From an uncultured Oscillospiraceae bacterium (GTDB taxonomy: Bacteria > Bacillota > Clostridia > Oscillospirales > Acutalibacteraceae): a stretch of 64,000 nt of DNA. A program made the position numbers and the translations under genes. The stretch lies in the NCBI GenBank assembly GCA_902492045.1, contig CABUKB010000005.1, forward strand, positions 1 to 64,000, written 5' to 3'. Below the pieces are notes generated by a model. That model saw only the letters and a list, made by a program, of their open reading frames with translations, was not told where the DNA came from and did not search any database. This document shows, piece after piece, positions 52,478-60,686 of the stretch; position 1 is the first letter of the stretch, and every line of letters starts with the position of its first letter.

Positions 52478-53755
52478 ATGCACTACACCGAGGCCAGAGC
52501 GTATATCGACGCACTGAAACCCGGCGGGATGAAATACGGCCTGGCCCGGATGGAGCGGATTCTGTCCCTGCTCGGGCGGCCGCAGGACCAGCTCCGGGTG
52601 ATCCACATTGCCGGAACCAACGGCAAGGGTTCCACCGCCCAGATGATTCAGGCCATGGCGTCGGCCAGTGGCTACAAAACCGGCCTGTTCACCTCTCCGC
52701 CGGTCATGGGGCTGCGCCAAACGGTCAGCATCGACGGGAAGCCGATTCAGAGGGAGGATTTCGCCGCTTTCGTTGAAGAAATTACGGCTTTGTCTCCCGC
52801 GATGGGCGAGGCGGGAAGCCTGTCTGAGTTCGAACTCCTCACCACCCTCGCGATACTCTGGTTTGCGCGGGAAGAAACCGACTTGTGTGTGATCGAATGC
52901 GGCCTGGGCGGACGCGATGACGCGACGAATGTGTTTGATCATCCGCTTGCCGTGGTCTTGACCCCGGTGGGGCTGGATCACACGGCGGTGCTGGGTTCTA
53001 CCGTGGAGGAGATCGTTCGGGCGAAATGCGGGATCCTGCGGCCGGACTGCCTGGTGGCCGTTTCCCCGGGCCAGCCGGAGGAGGCGCTGGGGGTGCTGCT
53101 GGAAGAAGCGGCCGCACGGGGCCTGACCGTCCACATGCCGGGCGCCGCATCCGCGCCGGTATTGGAGCAAGGGCCCGGCTGTTTGGTATTTGAATGGGAG
53201 GGCGAACCGGTGGCCCTCTCCCTGACCGGAAGATTTCAGCGGGACAACGCCCTGACAGCCTTGTGCGTCCTGCGGCTGCTGGAGGGGAAAGGGTACAGAT
53301 TCCAACGGCAGAAGGCTCTTGCAGTGCTCGAAAAGATACGAATACCTTGCCGGCAGGAACTGGTCTGCCGCCATCCGATGCTCATGCTGGACGGGGCCCA
53401 CAATCCCGACGGCATCCGGGCGCTGACCCAAACGCTTTCGGAGATACCGGAGGAAGACCGCGTGCCGCTGACCCTGTTGTGGGGAATGCTGCGGGACAAG
53501 GATATCCGGGCCGCCGTCTCTTTGATTGCGCCTTTTGCCGCCCGGGCGGTGTGCTGCGCCCCTGACAATCCCAGGGCTCTGCCCGGCCAGGAGCTGGCTG
53601 CGGCCTTTCGAGAGGCCGGTGTGCAGGCGATGTCCGAGGACAGTCCGGAGAATGCCTTTGTTCTGGCCAAACAAGCGGCGGGCGATGGCCCACTGCTGGT
53701 GGGGGGGTCCTTCTTTCTCGCGTCGGCCATTCGCCCTTATCTGACAAAACCATAA
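52478..53755 (+). CDS. folC: Folylpolyglutamate/dihydrofolate synthase
   Basis: A 425-residue Mur-ligase-type enzyme: AGTNGKGSTAQMI (P-loop), GLFTSPPVMGLRQTVSIDG, IECGLGGRDDATNVF with the metal-binding region, LTPVGLDHTAVLG and MLDGAHNPDGI. It adds glutamate to folates. ATG 52478 follows AAGGGGGTATCGACT. Monocistronic between two terminators. Confidence 0.95.
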   Translation: MHYTEARAYIDALKPGGMKYGLARMERILSLLGRPQDQLRVIHIAGTNGKGSTAQMIQAMASASGYKTGLFTSPPVMGLRQTVSIDGKPIQREDFAAFVEEITALSPAMGEAGSLSEFELLTTLAILWFAREETDLCVIECGLGGRDDATNVFDHPLAVVLTPVGLDHTAVLGSTVEEIVRAKCGILRPDCLVAVSPGQPEEALGVLLEEAAARGLTVHMPGAASAPVLEQGPGCLVFEWEGEPVALSLTGRFQRDNALTALCVLRLLEGKGYRFQRQKALAVLEKIRIPCRQELVCRHPMLMLDGAHNPDGIRALTQTLSEIPEEDRVPLTLLWGMLRDKDIRAAVSLIAPFAARAVCCAPDNPRALPGQELAAAFREAGVQAMSEDSPENAFVLAKQAAGDGPLLVGGSFFLASAIRPYLTKP

Positions 53756-53821
53756 AAAAACCGCCCGGATTCCGGTTTGGTTCCCGGAATTCGACGGCGG
53801 GATTCTCATGCATCGTATGAG

Positions 53822-53863
53822 ACAAGCCCTTATCATGGAAACATGACGGGGGCTTGTTTTTTT
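53822..53863 (+). terminator. Terminator after folC
   Basis: ACAAGCCC (53822-53829) pairs with GGGCTTGT (53849-53856); an inner TCATG/CATGA stem closes a GAAA loop; the T tract TTTTTTT follows. It separates folC from the spoIIA operon. Confidence 0.85.
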
Positions 53864-53915
53864 GCGGTTTTTTTGTCCGCCGCTCCCGGACATTCAACAG
53901 GCAGGAGGAATCGGC

Positions 53916-54275
53916 ATGGTGATTCGCATGGATGCGTCACCTTCCGGCGTTACGATATGGCTTTCGGGTGAACTGGACCATCATGCGGCCCGGTCTCTGC
54001 GGGACCAGATTGACGGCGCCGTGGACCGCACCGGTGCCAAGCGGCTCCGGCTGGATTTTGAGGGCGTGAGTTTTATGGACAGTTCGGGCATCGGCCTGAT
54101 TATGGGGCGGTACCGGCTGATGCAGCTCGCCGGCGGTCAGCTGTATGTCACAGGGGCCTCGGAACGGATCCGAAAGATCATGCGGCTGGCGGGCCTCGAC
54201 CGGCTGCATATTTTAGAGGAGGTCGGGTCGGATGACGGCAAACAGAAGGAGGATTCCCATGAAGCCCATCAATGA
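53916..54275 (+). CDS. spoIIAA: Anti-sigma F factor antagonist SpoIIAA
   Basis: A 119-residue STAS protein: GVTIWLSGELDHHAARSLRDQID and the phosphorylation loop FMDSSGIGLIMGRY (Ser). Dephosphorylated SpoIIAA frees SigF from SpoIIAB in the forespore. ATG 53916 follows GGAGGAATCGGC. Its end overlaps the spoIIAB start by 17 bases; the last residues (DDGKQKEDSHEAHQ) come from that overlap. Confidence 0.95.
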   Translation: MVIRMDASPSGVTIWLSGELDHHAARSLRDQIDGAVDRTGAKRLRLDFEGVSFMDSSGIGLIMGRYRLMQLAGGQLYVTGASERIRKIMRLAGLDRLHILEEVGSDDGKQKEDSHEAHQ

Positions 54276-54708
54276 GATGAAAGTGACTTTTCCCAGCCGC
54301 TCTGCAAATGAGGGGTTCGCCCGTGCTGTTGTGGCGTCCTTTCTGTCCCAGCTCGATCCCGCGGTGGATGAACTCAGCGACTTGCGTACCGCCGTATCCG
54401 AAGCGGTGACCAACTGCATCGTACATGCCTACCGCGATTCCATCGGGGATATCACCGTACAAATGCGGTTGTATGAAAACGGACGGGCGGTTGTCAAGGT
54501 CCGGGACCGCGGTTGCGGAATCGAGAATGTGGAACAGGCGATGGAACCTCTGTTCACGACAGGGGGTGACGACCGTTCCGGGCTCGGCTTCTCCGTTATG
54601 GAAAGCTTTACCGACCGGCTGAAAGTGAGTTCCCGCAAGGGAAAGGGAACCGTGGTGACTTTGGAAAAATACATAGTGCTGCGGGAACGGCAGGCGAAGC
54701 TGCCTTGA
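54259..54708 (+). CDS. spoIIAB: Anti-sigma F factor SpoIIAB
   Basis: A 149-residue GHKL kinase: VDELSDLRTAVSEAVTNCIVHAYRD (N box), VKVRDRGCGIENVEQAMEPLFTT (G1) and GLGFSVMESFTD (G2). It holds SigF inactive and phosphorylates SpoIIAA. ATG 54259 follows AGAAGGAGGATTCCC. Overlaps sigF by four bases. Confidence 0.96.
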   Translation: MKPINEMKVTFPSRSANEGFARAVVASFLSQLDPAVDELSDLRTAVSEAVTNCIVHAYRDSIGDITVQMRLYENGRAVVKVRDRGCGIENVEQAMEPLFTTGGDDRSGLGFSVMESFTDRLKVSSRKGKGTVVTLEKYIVLRERQAKLP

Positions 54709-55364
54709 ACGGACGGGAACAGCGGATCTGCGACAACATCGGGCTGGTACACACCTGTGCCCGCCGGTTTATGGGGCGGGGTATCGAATACGACGACCTG
54801 TTCCAATCCGGCTGTATGGGGCTGGTCAAGGCGGCGGATGGTTTCGATGAGGAGCGCGGGCTTAAATTCTCCACCTATGCGGTTCCGGTTATTCTGGGCG
54901 AAATCCGCCGCCTGTTTCGGGATGGAGGTACCGTCAAGGTCAGCCGTTCCCTCAAGGAGCTTTCTCTGCGGGCCTCGAGAGAACGGGATGCGTTTGCCGC
55001 CCGCGAGGGGCGGGAGCCCACTGTCGGAGAACTGGCCGACCTGCTCGGAGTGGAGCGGGAACAGGCGGTGGAGGCGCTGGGCGCGTCGATGCCGGCCCTG
55101 TCCCTGACCAGATCGGGGGAGGACGACGATGGAGAGGAGATTGATCTGCCGGTCACACCGCCGGAGGAGGCAATCACCGACCGCCTGGCCCTGCAGCAGG
55201 TGCTTGGGGAATTGGAACCCAGGGACCGGGCGCTGATTGTTCTGCGGTATCTCAACCGTCATACTCAGCAGGCCACGGCCGAGAAACTCGGCATGACCCA
55301 GGTACAGGTTTCCCGGCGGGAACGGGTCATTTTGCAGGAGATGCGCAAACGGCTGACCGGATAG
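54705..55364 (+). CDS. sigF: Forespore sigma factor SigF
   Basis: A 219-residue SigF/SigG-class sigma factor: region 2 (YDDLFQSGCMGLVKAADGFDEERGLKFSTYAVPVILGEIRRLFRDGG), region 3 (KVSRSLKELSLRASRERDAFAAREGREPTVGELADLLGV) and region 4 (LEPRDRALIVLRYLNRHTQQATAEKLGMTQVQVSRRE). The TTG start overlaps the spoIIAB stop. The operon context makes it SigF rather than SigG. Confidence 0.95.
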   Translation: MNGREQRICDNIGLVHTCARRFMGRGIEYDDLFQSGCMGLVKAADGFDEERGLKFSTYAVPVILGEIRRLFRDGGTVKVSRSLKELSLRASRERDAFAAREGREPTVGELADLLGVEREQAVEALGASMPALSLTRSGEDDDGEEIDLPVTPPEEAITDRLALQQVLGELEPRDRALIVLRYLNRHTQQATAEKLGMTQVQVSRRERVILQEMRKRLTG

Positions 55365-55421
55365 CAGGGAAGGCCCTGCCGTTTTCTGAATACCTTTTTT
55401 ATGGCCCGAACCGGTAATAGA

Positions 55422-55526
55422 CAGCCCGTGGCTTTACCATGGGCTGGCATGCGTGAAGGAACCAAACCGGGTTCAACCCGATCAAGATACCGAAACGGCG
55501 GAAGCGCACGCTTCCGCCGTTTCTTT
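55422..55526. terminator. Two hairpins between sigF and ybbR
   Basis: The first stem is CAGCCCGTGG with the region 55437-55446. The second is a perfect 14-bp stem AAACGGCGGAAGCG (55493-55506) with 55509-55522 and CTTT after. The second probably ends both convergent transcripts; the first may be part of a small structured RNA. Confidence 0.75.
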
Positions 55527-55578
55527 GCCAGCAGCCGAGGCGATCCGTTTTACCAGACCGGCCCCATAAACCCTGAGG

Positions 55579-56916
55579 TCAGGTCACCGTCGCGTAGATT
55601 TCATAGCCGGTTTGGTTCTCCACCCCATAATAGATCCAAACGTCGTCGTAGGACGGTACTTCGATGCGGACCGCGTACCGGACGGAACCAAGGCTGGAAT
55701 TTGCCGACGCGTCCACGGTTGCCATCAGATCCGCTTCCGTGATAGCCTCCACCGATGCGGCATTACCGCAGATCCGGATATTGCGGATCACCTGCTGGGG
55801 CACCGAAATCGAACGGTTGGCGGGGCGGTTCTCAAAAACCACATCCTGCTCGGTCATCAGCGACATGTCCAGCGTTTTGCTGGTATACGCGCCGATATCC
55901 AGGGACACCGTCACTTCGCTGACATTTTCCAGCACGGTGACTCCGGCGGGAATATTGAGAGAAACCACACGGGCCGTGTCCTCCGGCGTCAGATGGTCGA
56001 AGTCGATGGCGCCGAGGTTTGCAAGGGATTCCGCCGCGCTGTCTACCGACTCCTGCGGCCCTACCAGGGTAATGGAGGAAACCGACAGGGTGACGAGGTT
56101 CGGATTGGATGCGATGGCGGACGGAACGTGAAGCAGGTCGTATGTGAACTCCACCCTCCTCTGAACAAGAACCGGGACGGTGACGTTGACCGTCTCGGAC
56201 TGCAGAGGCTCTTCCGTCGAAGCGTCGAAGAGCTGACAGCCCTTGAGATCCACCTCATTTCCGTCGGCATCCAGCGCCACCAGTCTGGCCGCATAGACCT
56301 GCACCGAGCGAATCGGCTCGTCCGTCTCCACCCGAGCGACGATGGCGGCCACCTGGCTCACGGTGCTTCGGGGACCTTCCAATCGGATCGTGCCGCTTTG
56401 GATATTCGTTCGGTCCAGTATCGGCTCTCCGAGTTGCTGCGAGGCCGGATCCTCCACCTGTACCGAGGAGATATCCATCCGCACCGGCAGATCCACCGTG
56501 TCCCAGTAATCGCACTGCACGGTGATCGTGGAGGGAGAATAGCCGGTGATTTCAAAGTCCGCGTTTCGATTGGTTTTGGACACCGAAATGTTGAGAATGG
56601 CCGGGCCGGCCCCCAATATGAGTTTGGTCTCCGCATTGACCAGGATATCTTCGCTGCCCAGGTAGTCGGTAACCGAACGGGGGCCGCTGACCGTCACCTC
56701 CACGGTCAGGTCGGGGGTCTCGATGACGCGGATGTCGTTGTTTTCCGCATAGGTATCGGTCAAGTCGATGGTGACTTGTTTTTTGAGGGTGGTGGTCTTG
56801 ATGTTGGCGGGCCCGTTGACCACCAAAGCCCAGACTACGATGGCGATCACCAGGGAGAACACCATCATCAGCTTATCGTTATGCATAAGAGAATTCAGTG
56901 TGGGTTTCTTTTTCAT
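55579..56916 (-). CDS. cdaR: YbbR-domain protein CdaR
   Basis: A 445-residue protein with one N-terminal TM (residues about 17-35, MMVFSLVIAIVVWALVV) and four repeated extracytoplasmic YbbR domains rich in beta strands (for example PDLTVEVTVSGPRSVTDYLG, SGTIRLEGPRSTVSQV, SSITLVGPQESVDS). CdaR binds and regulates the diadenylate cyclase CdaA, whose gene it overlaps by four bases. Confidence 0.95.
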   Translation of the reverse strand: MKKKPTLNSLMHNDKLMMVFSLVIAIVVWALVVNGPANIKTTTLKKQVTIDLTDTYAENNDIRVIETPDLTVEVTVSGPRSVTDYLGSEDILVNAETKLILGAGPAILNISVSKTNRNADFEITGYSPSTITVQCDYWDTVDLPVRMDISSVQVEDPASQQLGEPILDRTNIQSGTIRLEGPRSTVSQVAAIVARVETDEPIRSVQVYAARLVALDADGNEVDLKGCQLFDASTEEPLQSETVNVTVPVLVQRRVEFTYDLLHVPSAIASNPNLVTLSVSSITLVGPQESVDSAAESLANLGAIDFDHLTPEDTARVVSLNIPAGVTVLENVSEVTVSLDIGAYTSKTLDMSLMTEQDVVFENRPANRSISVPQQVIRNIRICGNAASVEAITEADLMATVDASANSSLGSVRYAVRIEVPSYDDVWIYYGVENQTGYEIYATVT

Positions 56917-57803
56917 TTGGACTTCCACCTCCGGAACAGCCCAAACTTCCGGGACTCTCCATCCTTATTGCCGCGGGACTTGTCCCACAGGATGCCGTTT
57001 TCGAGCGCAACCTTGAGGGCTTCGGGACTGTAGTTGCGCTTGAGTTCGCCCGAAAGCGCCATCGAAACCGTCCCGGTTTCTTCCGAGACGATGACCACGA
57101 TGGCGTCCGAATTTTCGCTCATACCGAGCCCTGCGCGGTGGCGTGTGCCCAGCTCCCGGCTGATCTGCATATTGTCGGACAGGGGCAGGATGCATCCGGC
57201 CGCGTGAACGCGGCCGTCCCGGATAATCATGGCGCCGTCGTGCAAGGGCGCCTTGTTGAAGAAGATATTGCCGATCAGTTCGGGGGTCGGATCGGCGTCC
57301 ACAATCGTGCCGGTTTTGATGATCTCCCCCAGCTTGGTGGAGCGTTCAAACACGATCAGAGCGCCCATTTTTTGGCGCTGGAGGGTTGAAACGGCACCGC
57401 AGACCGCCGAAATCGCTCTCTGCCAGCCCTGGATATACCGTTCGTTTTCCTCGTCGCTTCCGCCGAAAATATTGAGTTTGCCGATACGGGAATGCCCCGC
57501 TTGTTCAAGGGCGCGCCGGATTTCGGGCTGGAAGATCACCACCAACACGATCAGCGCGTTATCAAAGACGATTTTCAGCAGGTATTTTAAGGTGGTCAGA
57601 TGCAGGAGATACGCCACGCCGTACGCGATCCCCAGAAGGCAAAGGCCCTTGAGGAGCTGCTCCGCCCGGGAATCGCGCACCAGCTTAATCAGGCTGTAAA
57701 CGGCAAAGGCCACCAGCAGAATGTCCAGAGTATCAATCAGATAGTTATAGGATGAAAAAAACCTCACAATATGGTTCCAAACATCAGCGAAAAAGTCCCC
57801 CAT
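56913..57803 (-). CDS. cdaA: Diadenylate cyclase CdaA
   Basis: A 296-residue membrane enzyme making c-di-AMP from ATP. Three TM segments lie in residues 20-95, followed by a DAC domain with motif DGA (189-191, LHDGAMII) and RHR (221-223, GTRHRAGLGMSE). It starts at ATG 57803. cdaA-cdaR is the common Firmicutes pair; glmM, often third, is not here. Confidence 0.96.
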   Translation of the reverse strand: MGDFFADVWNHIVRFFSSYNYLIDTLDILLVAFAVYSLIKLVRDSRAEQLLKGLCLLGIAYGVAYLLHLTTLKYLLKIVFDNALIVLVVIFQPEIRRALEQAGHSRIGKLNIFGGSDEENERYIQGWQRAISAVCGAVSTLQRQKMGALIVFERSTKLGEIIKTGTIVDADPTPELIGNIFFNKAPLHDGAMIIRDGRVHAAGCILPLSDNMQISRELGTRHRAGLGMSENSDAIVVIVSEETGTVSMALSGELKRNYSPEALKVALENGILWDKSRGNKDGESRKFGLFRRWKSK

Positions 57804-57870
57804 GCGCCTCACCACGCTTTCCCAACGCCCACAGAGCGCCTAATCGCTTCTATTTTACCATACTATGCGA

Positions 57871-59022
57871 TTATTGCAATGACTTTCTTGCGATTTCCTG
57901 GAGAAGATACGCGGTTTTCTTAATCTGCGCATCATCGGTGAATGCGGAGGGGGCCAGGCGGACCGTGCCGTCCGGTGCCGTTCCCCATTGCCGGTGGGCG
58001 CTCGGTGCGCAGTGCAGGCCCGGCCGGACGGCGACGCCCATGCGGTCCAGAAAGGCGCCCGTCTCTTCGCTCGGTTGTCCGTCGATACGAAGCGAGAGTA
58101 CCGGCGCGGTTTCTTCGATCCGCGGCCGGGGGGTATACAGCCGGATTCCCGGCGTGCTGTTCAGCCGGTCGTGAAGCATGGCCATCAGGCGGATCTCATG
58201 GCGGCTGATCCGGTCGATGCCCAGCCCCATCACCCATTCCATACCCGCCCGCAGCCCGCAGATGCCGGGCGTGTTGACCGTGCCGCTTTCCAAACGGTCG
58301 GGCAGTTCGTCCGGTTGGTCGAGAAGCAGGGACTGGCTGCCTGTGCCCCCTTCCATCCAGGTGGGCAGGGGGGTATCGGGAGCGCAGAGCAGCATGCCGG
58401 TTCCCATCGGGCCATATAAGCCTTTATGACCCGGAACACATAAATAGTCGATATGGTCGGCCGCCATGTCGATGGGCAGGACGCCGGCGCTCTGGGCGGC
58501 ATCGACGACAAACAGCAGGCCCAGGCGGTGGGCCAGTTCGCCGATCTGCCGAATCGGAAGACGGCAGCCGAATACATTCGACGCATGGGTACAGACGATG
58601 GCCTTGGTCCGGGGGGTGACACAACGGCGGAAATTGCGAACCGTTTCATCCGGATTTCCTGGAACGACCGTAGCTATGGTATACACCGGCCCACTGGAGG
58701 ACAAGGCGTTGAGCGGGCGCATGACCGCGTTGTGCTCCAGACTGGAGACCACCACATGCCCCCCATGGCACAACAATCCCTTGAGGACCATATTGAGTGC
58801 CATCGTACAATTCATGGTAAACACCACATGGGCCGGATTATCCAAATGAAAAAACCGGGCGGCGGTCTCCCGGCAACGGTATATCTCCCGGGAGGCCGCC
58901 ATTCCCATGGCGTGCCCGCCTCTTCCGGGATTGGCGCCGTAAACGTTCAGCGCCTGCTGCACCGCTTCCCGGACGCATAAAGGTTTCGGCCAGGTGGTGG
59001 CCGCATTATCGAGATAGATCAT
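57871..59022 (-). CDS. Cysteine desulfurase-family aminotransferase
   Basis: A 383-residue class V PLP enzyme: MIYLDNAATTWPKP, MNCTMALNMVLKG, SSLEHNAVMRPL, VVDAAQSAGVLPIDM, the Schiff-base Lys200 in PGHKGLYGP, and a candidate persulfide Cys in RPGLHCAPSAH. It releases sulfur (or selenium) from cysteine (or selenocysteine). The gene overlaps the DUF3343 gene by 17 bases, and that partner suggests a Se/S-carrier job rather than general Fe-S assembly. Confidence 0.92.
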   Translation of the reverse strand: MIYLDNAATTWPKPLCVREAVQQALNVYGANPGRGGHAMGMAASREIYRCRETAARFFHLDNPAHVVFTMNCTMALNMVLKGLLCHGGHVVVSSLEHNAVMRPLNALSSSGPVYTIATVVPGNPDETVRNFRRCVTPRTKAIVCTHASNVFGCRLPIRQIGELAHRLGLLFVVDAAQSAGVLPIDMAADHIDYLCVPGHKGLYGPMGTGMLLCAPDTPLPTWMEGGTGSQSLLLDQPDELPDRLESGTVNTPGICGLRAGMEWVMGLGIDRISRHEIRLMAMLHDRLNSTPGIRLYTPRPRIEETAPVLSLRIDGQPSEETGAFLDRMGVAVRPGLHCAPSAHRQWGTAPDGTVRLAPSAFTDDAQIKKTAYLLQEIARKSLQ

Positions 59023-59242
59023 GTGAGCCCGCCTCCCGCCGCCCGCGGACGCGAATGCCGGCGTTTTGCAATATCTGTTCCGCTCTGTCGCCGTTTCCGC
59101 TTATGAGTATGCTGTAACCGCAGCCGTTGTTTCCCTGTGCGTCAACGGCGCGCTGAACATGAGCCGTAAACCCATGGCGCTCCAGGAGCGCCTTGCCCCG
59201 CATCGCATTGGTGACGGAGCTGACGTGCAATATCCATTCCAT
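59006..59242 (-). CDS. DUF3343 putative Se/S carrier-like protein
   Basis: A 78-residue protein (EWILHVSSVTNAMRGKALLERHGF..., ...NNGCGYSILISGNGDRAEQILQNAGIRV). DUF3343 proteins carry a conserved Cys in a GCGY context, present here, and occur with selenium-utilisation genes. It probably receives sulfur or selenium from the overlapping desulfurase. ATG 59242 follows AGAAAGGTAGGGATTACACC. Confidence 0.85.
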   Translation of the reverse strand: MEWILHVSSVTNAMRGKALLERHGFTAHVQRAVDAQGNNGCGYSILISGNGDRAEQILQNAGIRVRGRREAGSHDLSR

Positions 59243-59284
59243 GGTGTAATCCCTACCTTTCTCCAAGCGGCATAGGCCCTGCCG

Positions 59285-59445
59285 CCTGCCGCTTTATCCT
59301 ACCGTTCTGGATACGGCCGTGCACCTACTGCCAATATATGCGGAGCAAGAGCACCGTGGAACAACATTCCGGGAGGGTCCTAAAGCCGTTGACATTTCGT
59401 CGTTCGTCTTACCGTATAGAACCCAAAACGGTAAGCGGCGCAAAC
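59285..59445. ncRNA. Candidate rod-shaped structured RNA (possibly 6S-like)
   Basis: About 300 bases between the DUF3343 and RHH genes have no coding frame but strong pairing. TACCGTTCTGGATACGG (59300-59316) pairs with 59412-59433 with an internal bulge, closing a region of about 95 nt that holds an inner CCGTGGAA-CAACA-TTCCGGG hairpin near 59378. A long closing stem, large internal bubble and terminal hairpin suit a 6S RNA-type rod, and 6S genes often lie near desulfurase genes in Firmicutes. Strand is not decided: no clear promoter or U-tract was found. Confidence 0.35.
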
Positions 59446-59467
59446 CCTCTGGCTTGCGCCGCTTACC
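59430..59467 (-). terminator. Strong hairpin downstream of the RHH gene
   Basis: GGTAAGCGGCGCAA (59430-59443) pairs with 59454-59467; on the minus strand it is followed by GTTTTGGG. It probably ends the RHH transcript, and its edge overlaps the closing stem of the candidate RNA. Confidence 0.65.
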
Positions 59468-59550
59468 GCCGGATATATGACCGTACTGGAGCAAAAAACG
59501 GTGGGGCAGGACCCGCACCGGCGGGAGAATGGTTGAACCGATGGGGGAAT

Positions 59551-59733
59551 CTATGTCCCGCCGTCGGTCTCGGAGTTCAGGCAATATTCGATCATGCTGA
59601 CAACAACATTGTTGAAGCTAGTTTGGTGCTCTTCCGCGATTTGGTTCACTTTATCAATGAGGGTATTGGATAGATACAGGGTTTTATAACTTGAGGGTAC
59701 TTTTTTCTTATTTTTCATAAACGAATAAGGCAT
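59551..59733 (-). CDS. Small ribbon-helix-helix (CopG/Arc-type) protein
   Basis: A 60-residue protein with the RHH pattern: a short strand KTLYLSNTL, helix IDKVNQIAEEHQ, turn TSFNN, helix VVVSMIEYCLNS. Such proteins dimerise and repress nearby promoters, often their own. ATG 59733 follows AAGGGAGGGATACTCGA. It is divergent from the Cys-rich gene across an AT-rich 121-bp region, the likely operator. Base composition is much more AT-rich than around it, suggesting transfer. Confidence 0.75.
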   Translation of the reverse strand: MPYSFMKNKKKVPSSYKTLYLSNTLIDKVNQIAEEHQTSFNNVVVSMIEYCLNSETDGGT

Positions 59734-59854
59734 TCGAGTATCCCTCCCTTTTTCTTTTAGTATAAAACAAGTGGTAAGAAATTCATAAATCAGAAATTTA
59801 CATTGTATTTTTACCATATATTTTTTATAATAACCGGTAAGGGAGGAAGATTCT
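59734..59854. promoter_or_regulatory. AT-rich divergent promoter region
   Basis: On the plus strand TTTACA (near 59796), a TATATT and a TATAAT lie upstream of the Cys-rich gene; the opposite strand is equally AT-rich before the RHH start. It is the obvious place for RHH binding, but no clear operator repeat was found. Confidence 0.4.
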
Positions 59855-60049
59855 ATGTTAAAATGTGACAACCAATATTGTATTTACCAGGATGAGGGCC
59901 TTTGCTTATTCCAATCCATTGCGGTCAACGAATACGGTATGTGCGCCCATTGCCGGTTGCTGGACATCGACGCGGAAGAATTGAAAACGCGCAAGGAAAT
60001 CCAGCTGCGGGCTCTTTACTGCCGGGAATCCACCCCCGGCCTGTCCTGA
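59855..60049 (+). CDS. Small cysteine-rich protein, unknown function
   Basis: A 64-residue protein with six Cys in the N-terminal two thirds (MLKCDNQYCIYQDEGLCLF..., GMCAHCRLLDID, and one near the end). The spacing C-x4-C-x7-C and C-x2-C suggests a small zinc-binding or disulfide fold. Similar small proteins occur in prophage-like patches of Firmicutes. ATG 59855 follows AAGGGAGGAAGATTCT. Confidence 0.65.
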   Translation: MLKCDNQYCIYQDEGLCLFQSIAVNEYGMCAHCRLLDIDAEELKTRKEIQLRALYCRESTPGLS

Positions 60050-60167
60050 AACGGCTGTACAGACGAAAAACGACAAAGCCTGGGCGGAGGATTCGGGATC
60101 GTCGGTCTGCATGAAAAGCCGCTTTCGTTCATAGAAATGGAACAGGGAACGAAAGGAGGCTTTTCGG

Positions 60168-60437
60168 ATGCTGACGAGCGAACTGCGGGCCAAATTGACG
60201 GAGTATCGGGAACTGCGGCTGAAAATCGCGGAGCTCAAGGAGGCCATGGAAGAGGCGGAGGAGGCGATCAAAGCCCATATGGGCAGCCGGGAAGAACTGC
60301 TGGTGGACGGGACGCGGATTCGCTGGACCACCTATACGGCCAACCGGCTGGATACGACGGCGCTTCGGGAACAGGAGCCGGATGTGTATGCCCGGTATTT
60401 GAAGCCGGTGAGCGGCCGCCGTTTTTCCGTCACCTAA
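60168..60437 (+). CDS. Phage-type small protein (YqaJ-region tail-like)
   Basis: An 89-residue protein: N-terminal coiled coil (KLTEYRELRLKIAELKEAMEEAEEAIKAHM), then a beta-rich end (ELLVDGTRIRWTTYTANRLDTTALREQEPDVYARYLKPVSGRRFSV). The second half matches the small C-terminal module seen in phage genes next to YqaJ-type exonucleases. No recombination genes are near, so it is probably a phage remnant or a solo gene. ATG 60168 follows AAAGGAGGCTTTTCGG. Confidence 0.65.
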   Translation: MLTSELRAKLTEYRELRLKIAELKEAMEEAEEAIKAHMGSREELLVDGTRIRWTTYTANRLDTTALREQEPDVYARYLKPVSGRRFSVT

Positions 60438-60460
60438 AAAACGCCAGGAAAAGAGACGGC

Positions 60461-60503
60461 AAGGGGGAAAGCCGGCAGAGAGCGCGGCTTTCCCCCTTTG
60501 TTT
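60461..60503 (+). terminator. Terminator after the phage-type gene
   Basis: AAGGGGGAAAGCCG (60461-60474) pairs perfectly with 60485-60498, followed by TGTTT. Confidence 0.8.
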
Positions 60504-60602
60504 GGCATGCAGTTGTGTGAAAATGCAGACGGCGGCCTATACTATAGCTATATGGAGGGGGTATCCAACCTTTGCGGTGGTGAGGACGGGGGATCGTGGC
60601 GT

Positions 60603-60631
60603 TTGACATTTCTCCTAAAAAAGGATATAAT
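60603..60631 (+). promoter_or_regulatory. Promoter of the glycosyltransferase pair
   Basis: Perfect TTGACA (60603-60608), 17-bp spacer, perfect TATAAT (60626-60631), about 55 bases before the first glycosyltransferase start. Confidence 0.9.
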
Positions 60632-60686
60632 ACGACAACGTTTGAGATACAGATGCGGTTTGTATGACGGTAGAGAGGTCACAGGT

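Noticed and set aside
55418..55526. Riboswitch controlling ybbR or a gene after sigF
   Set aside because: It lies at the 3' ends of two convergent transcripts, where a cis riboswitch has no target, and no known aptamer core was recognised.
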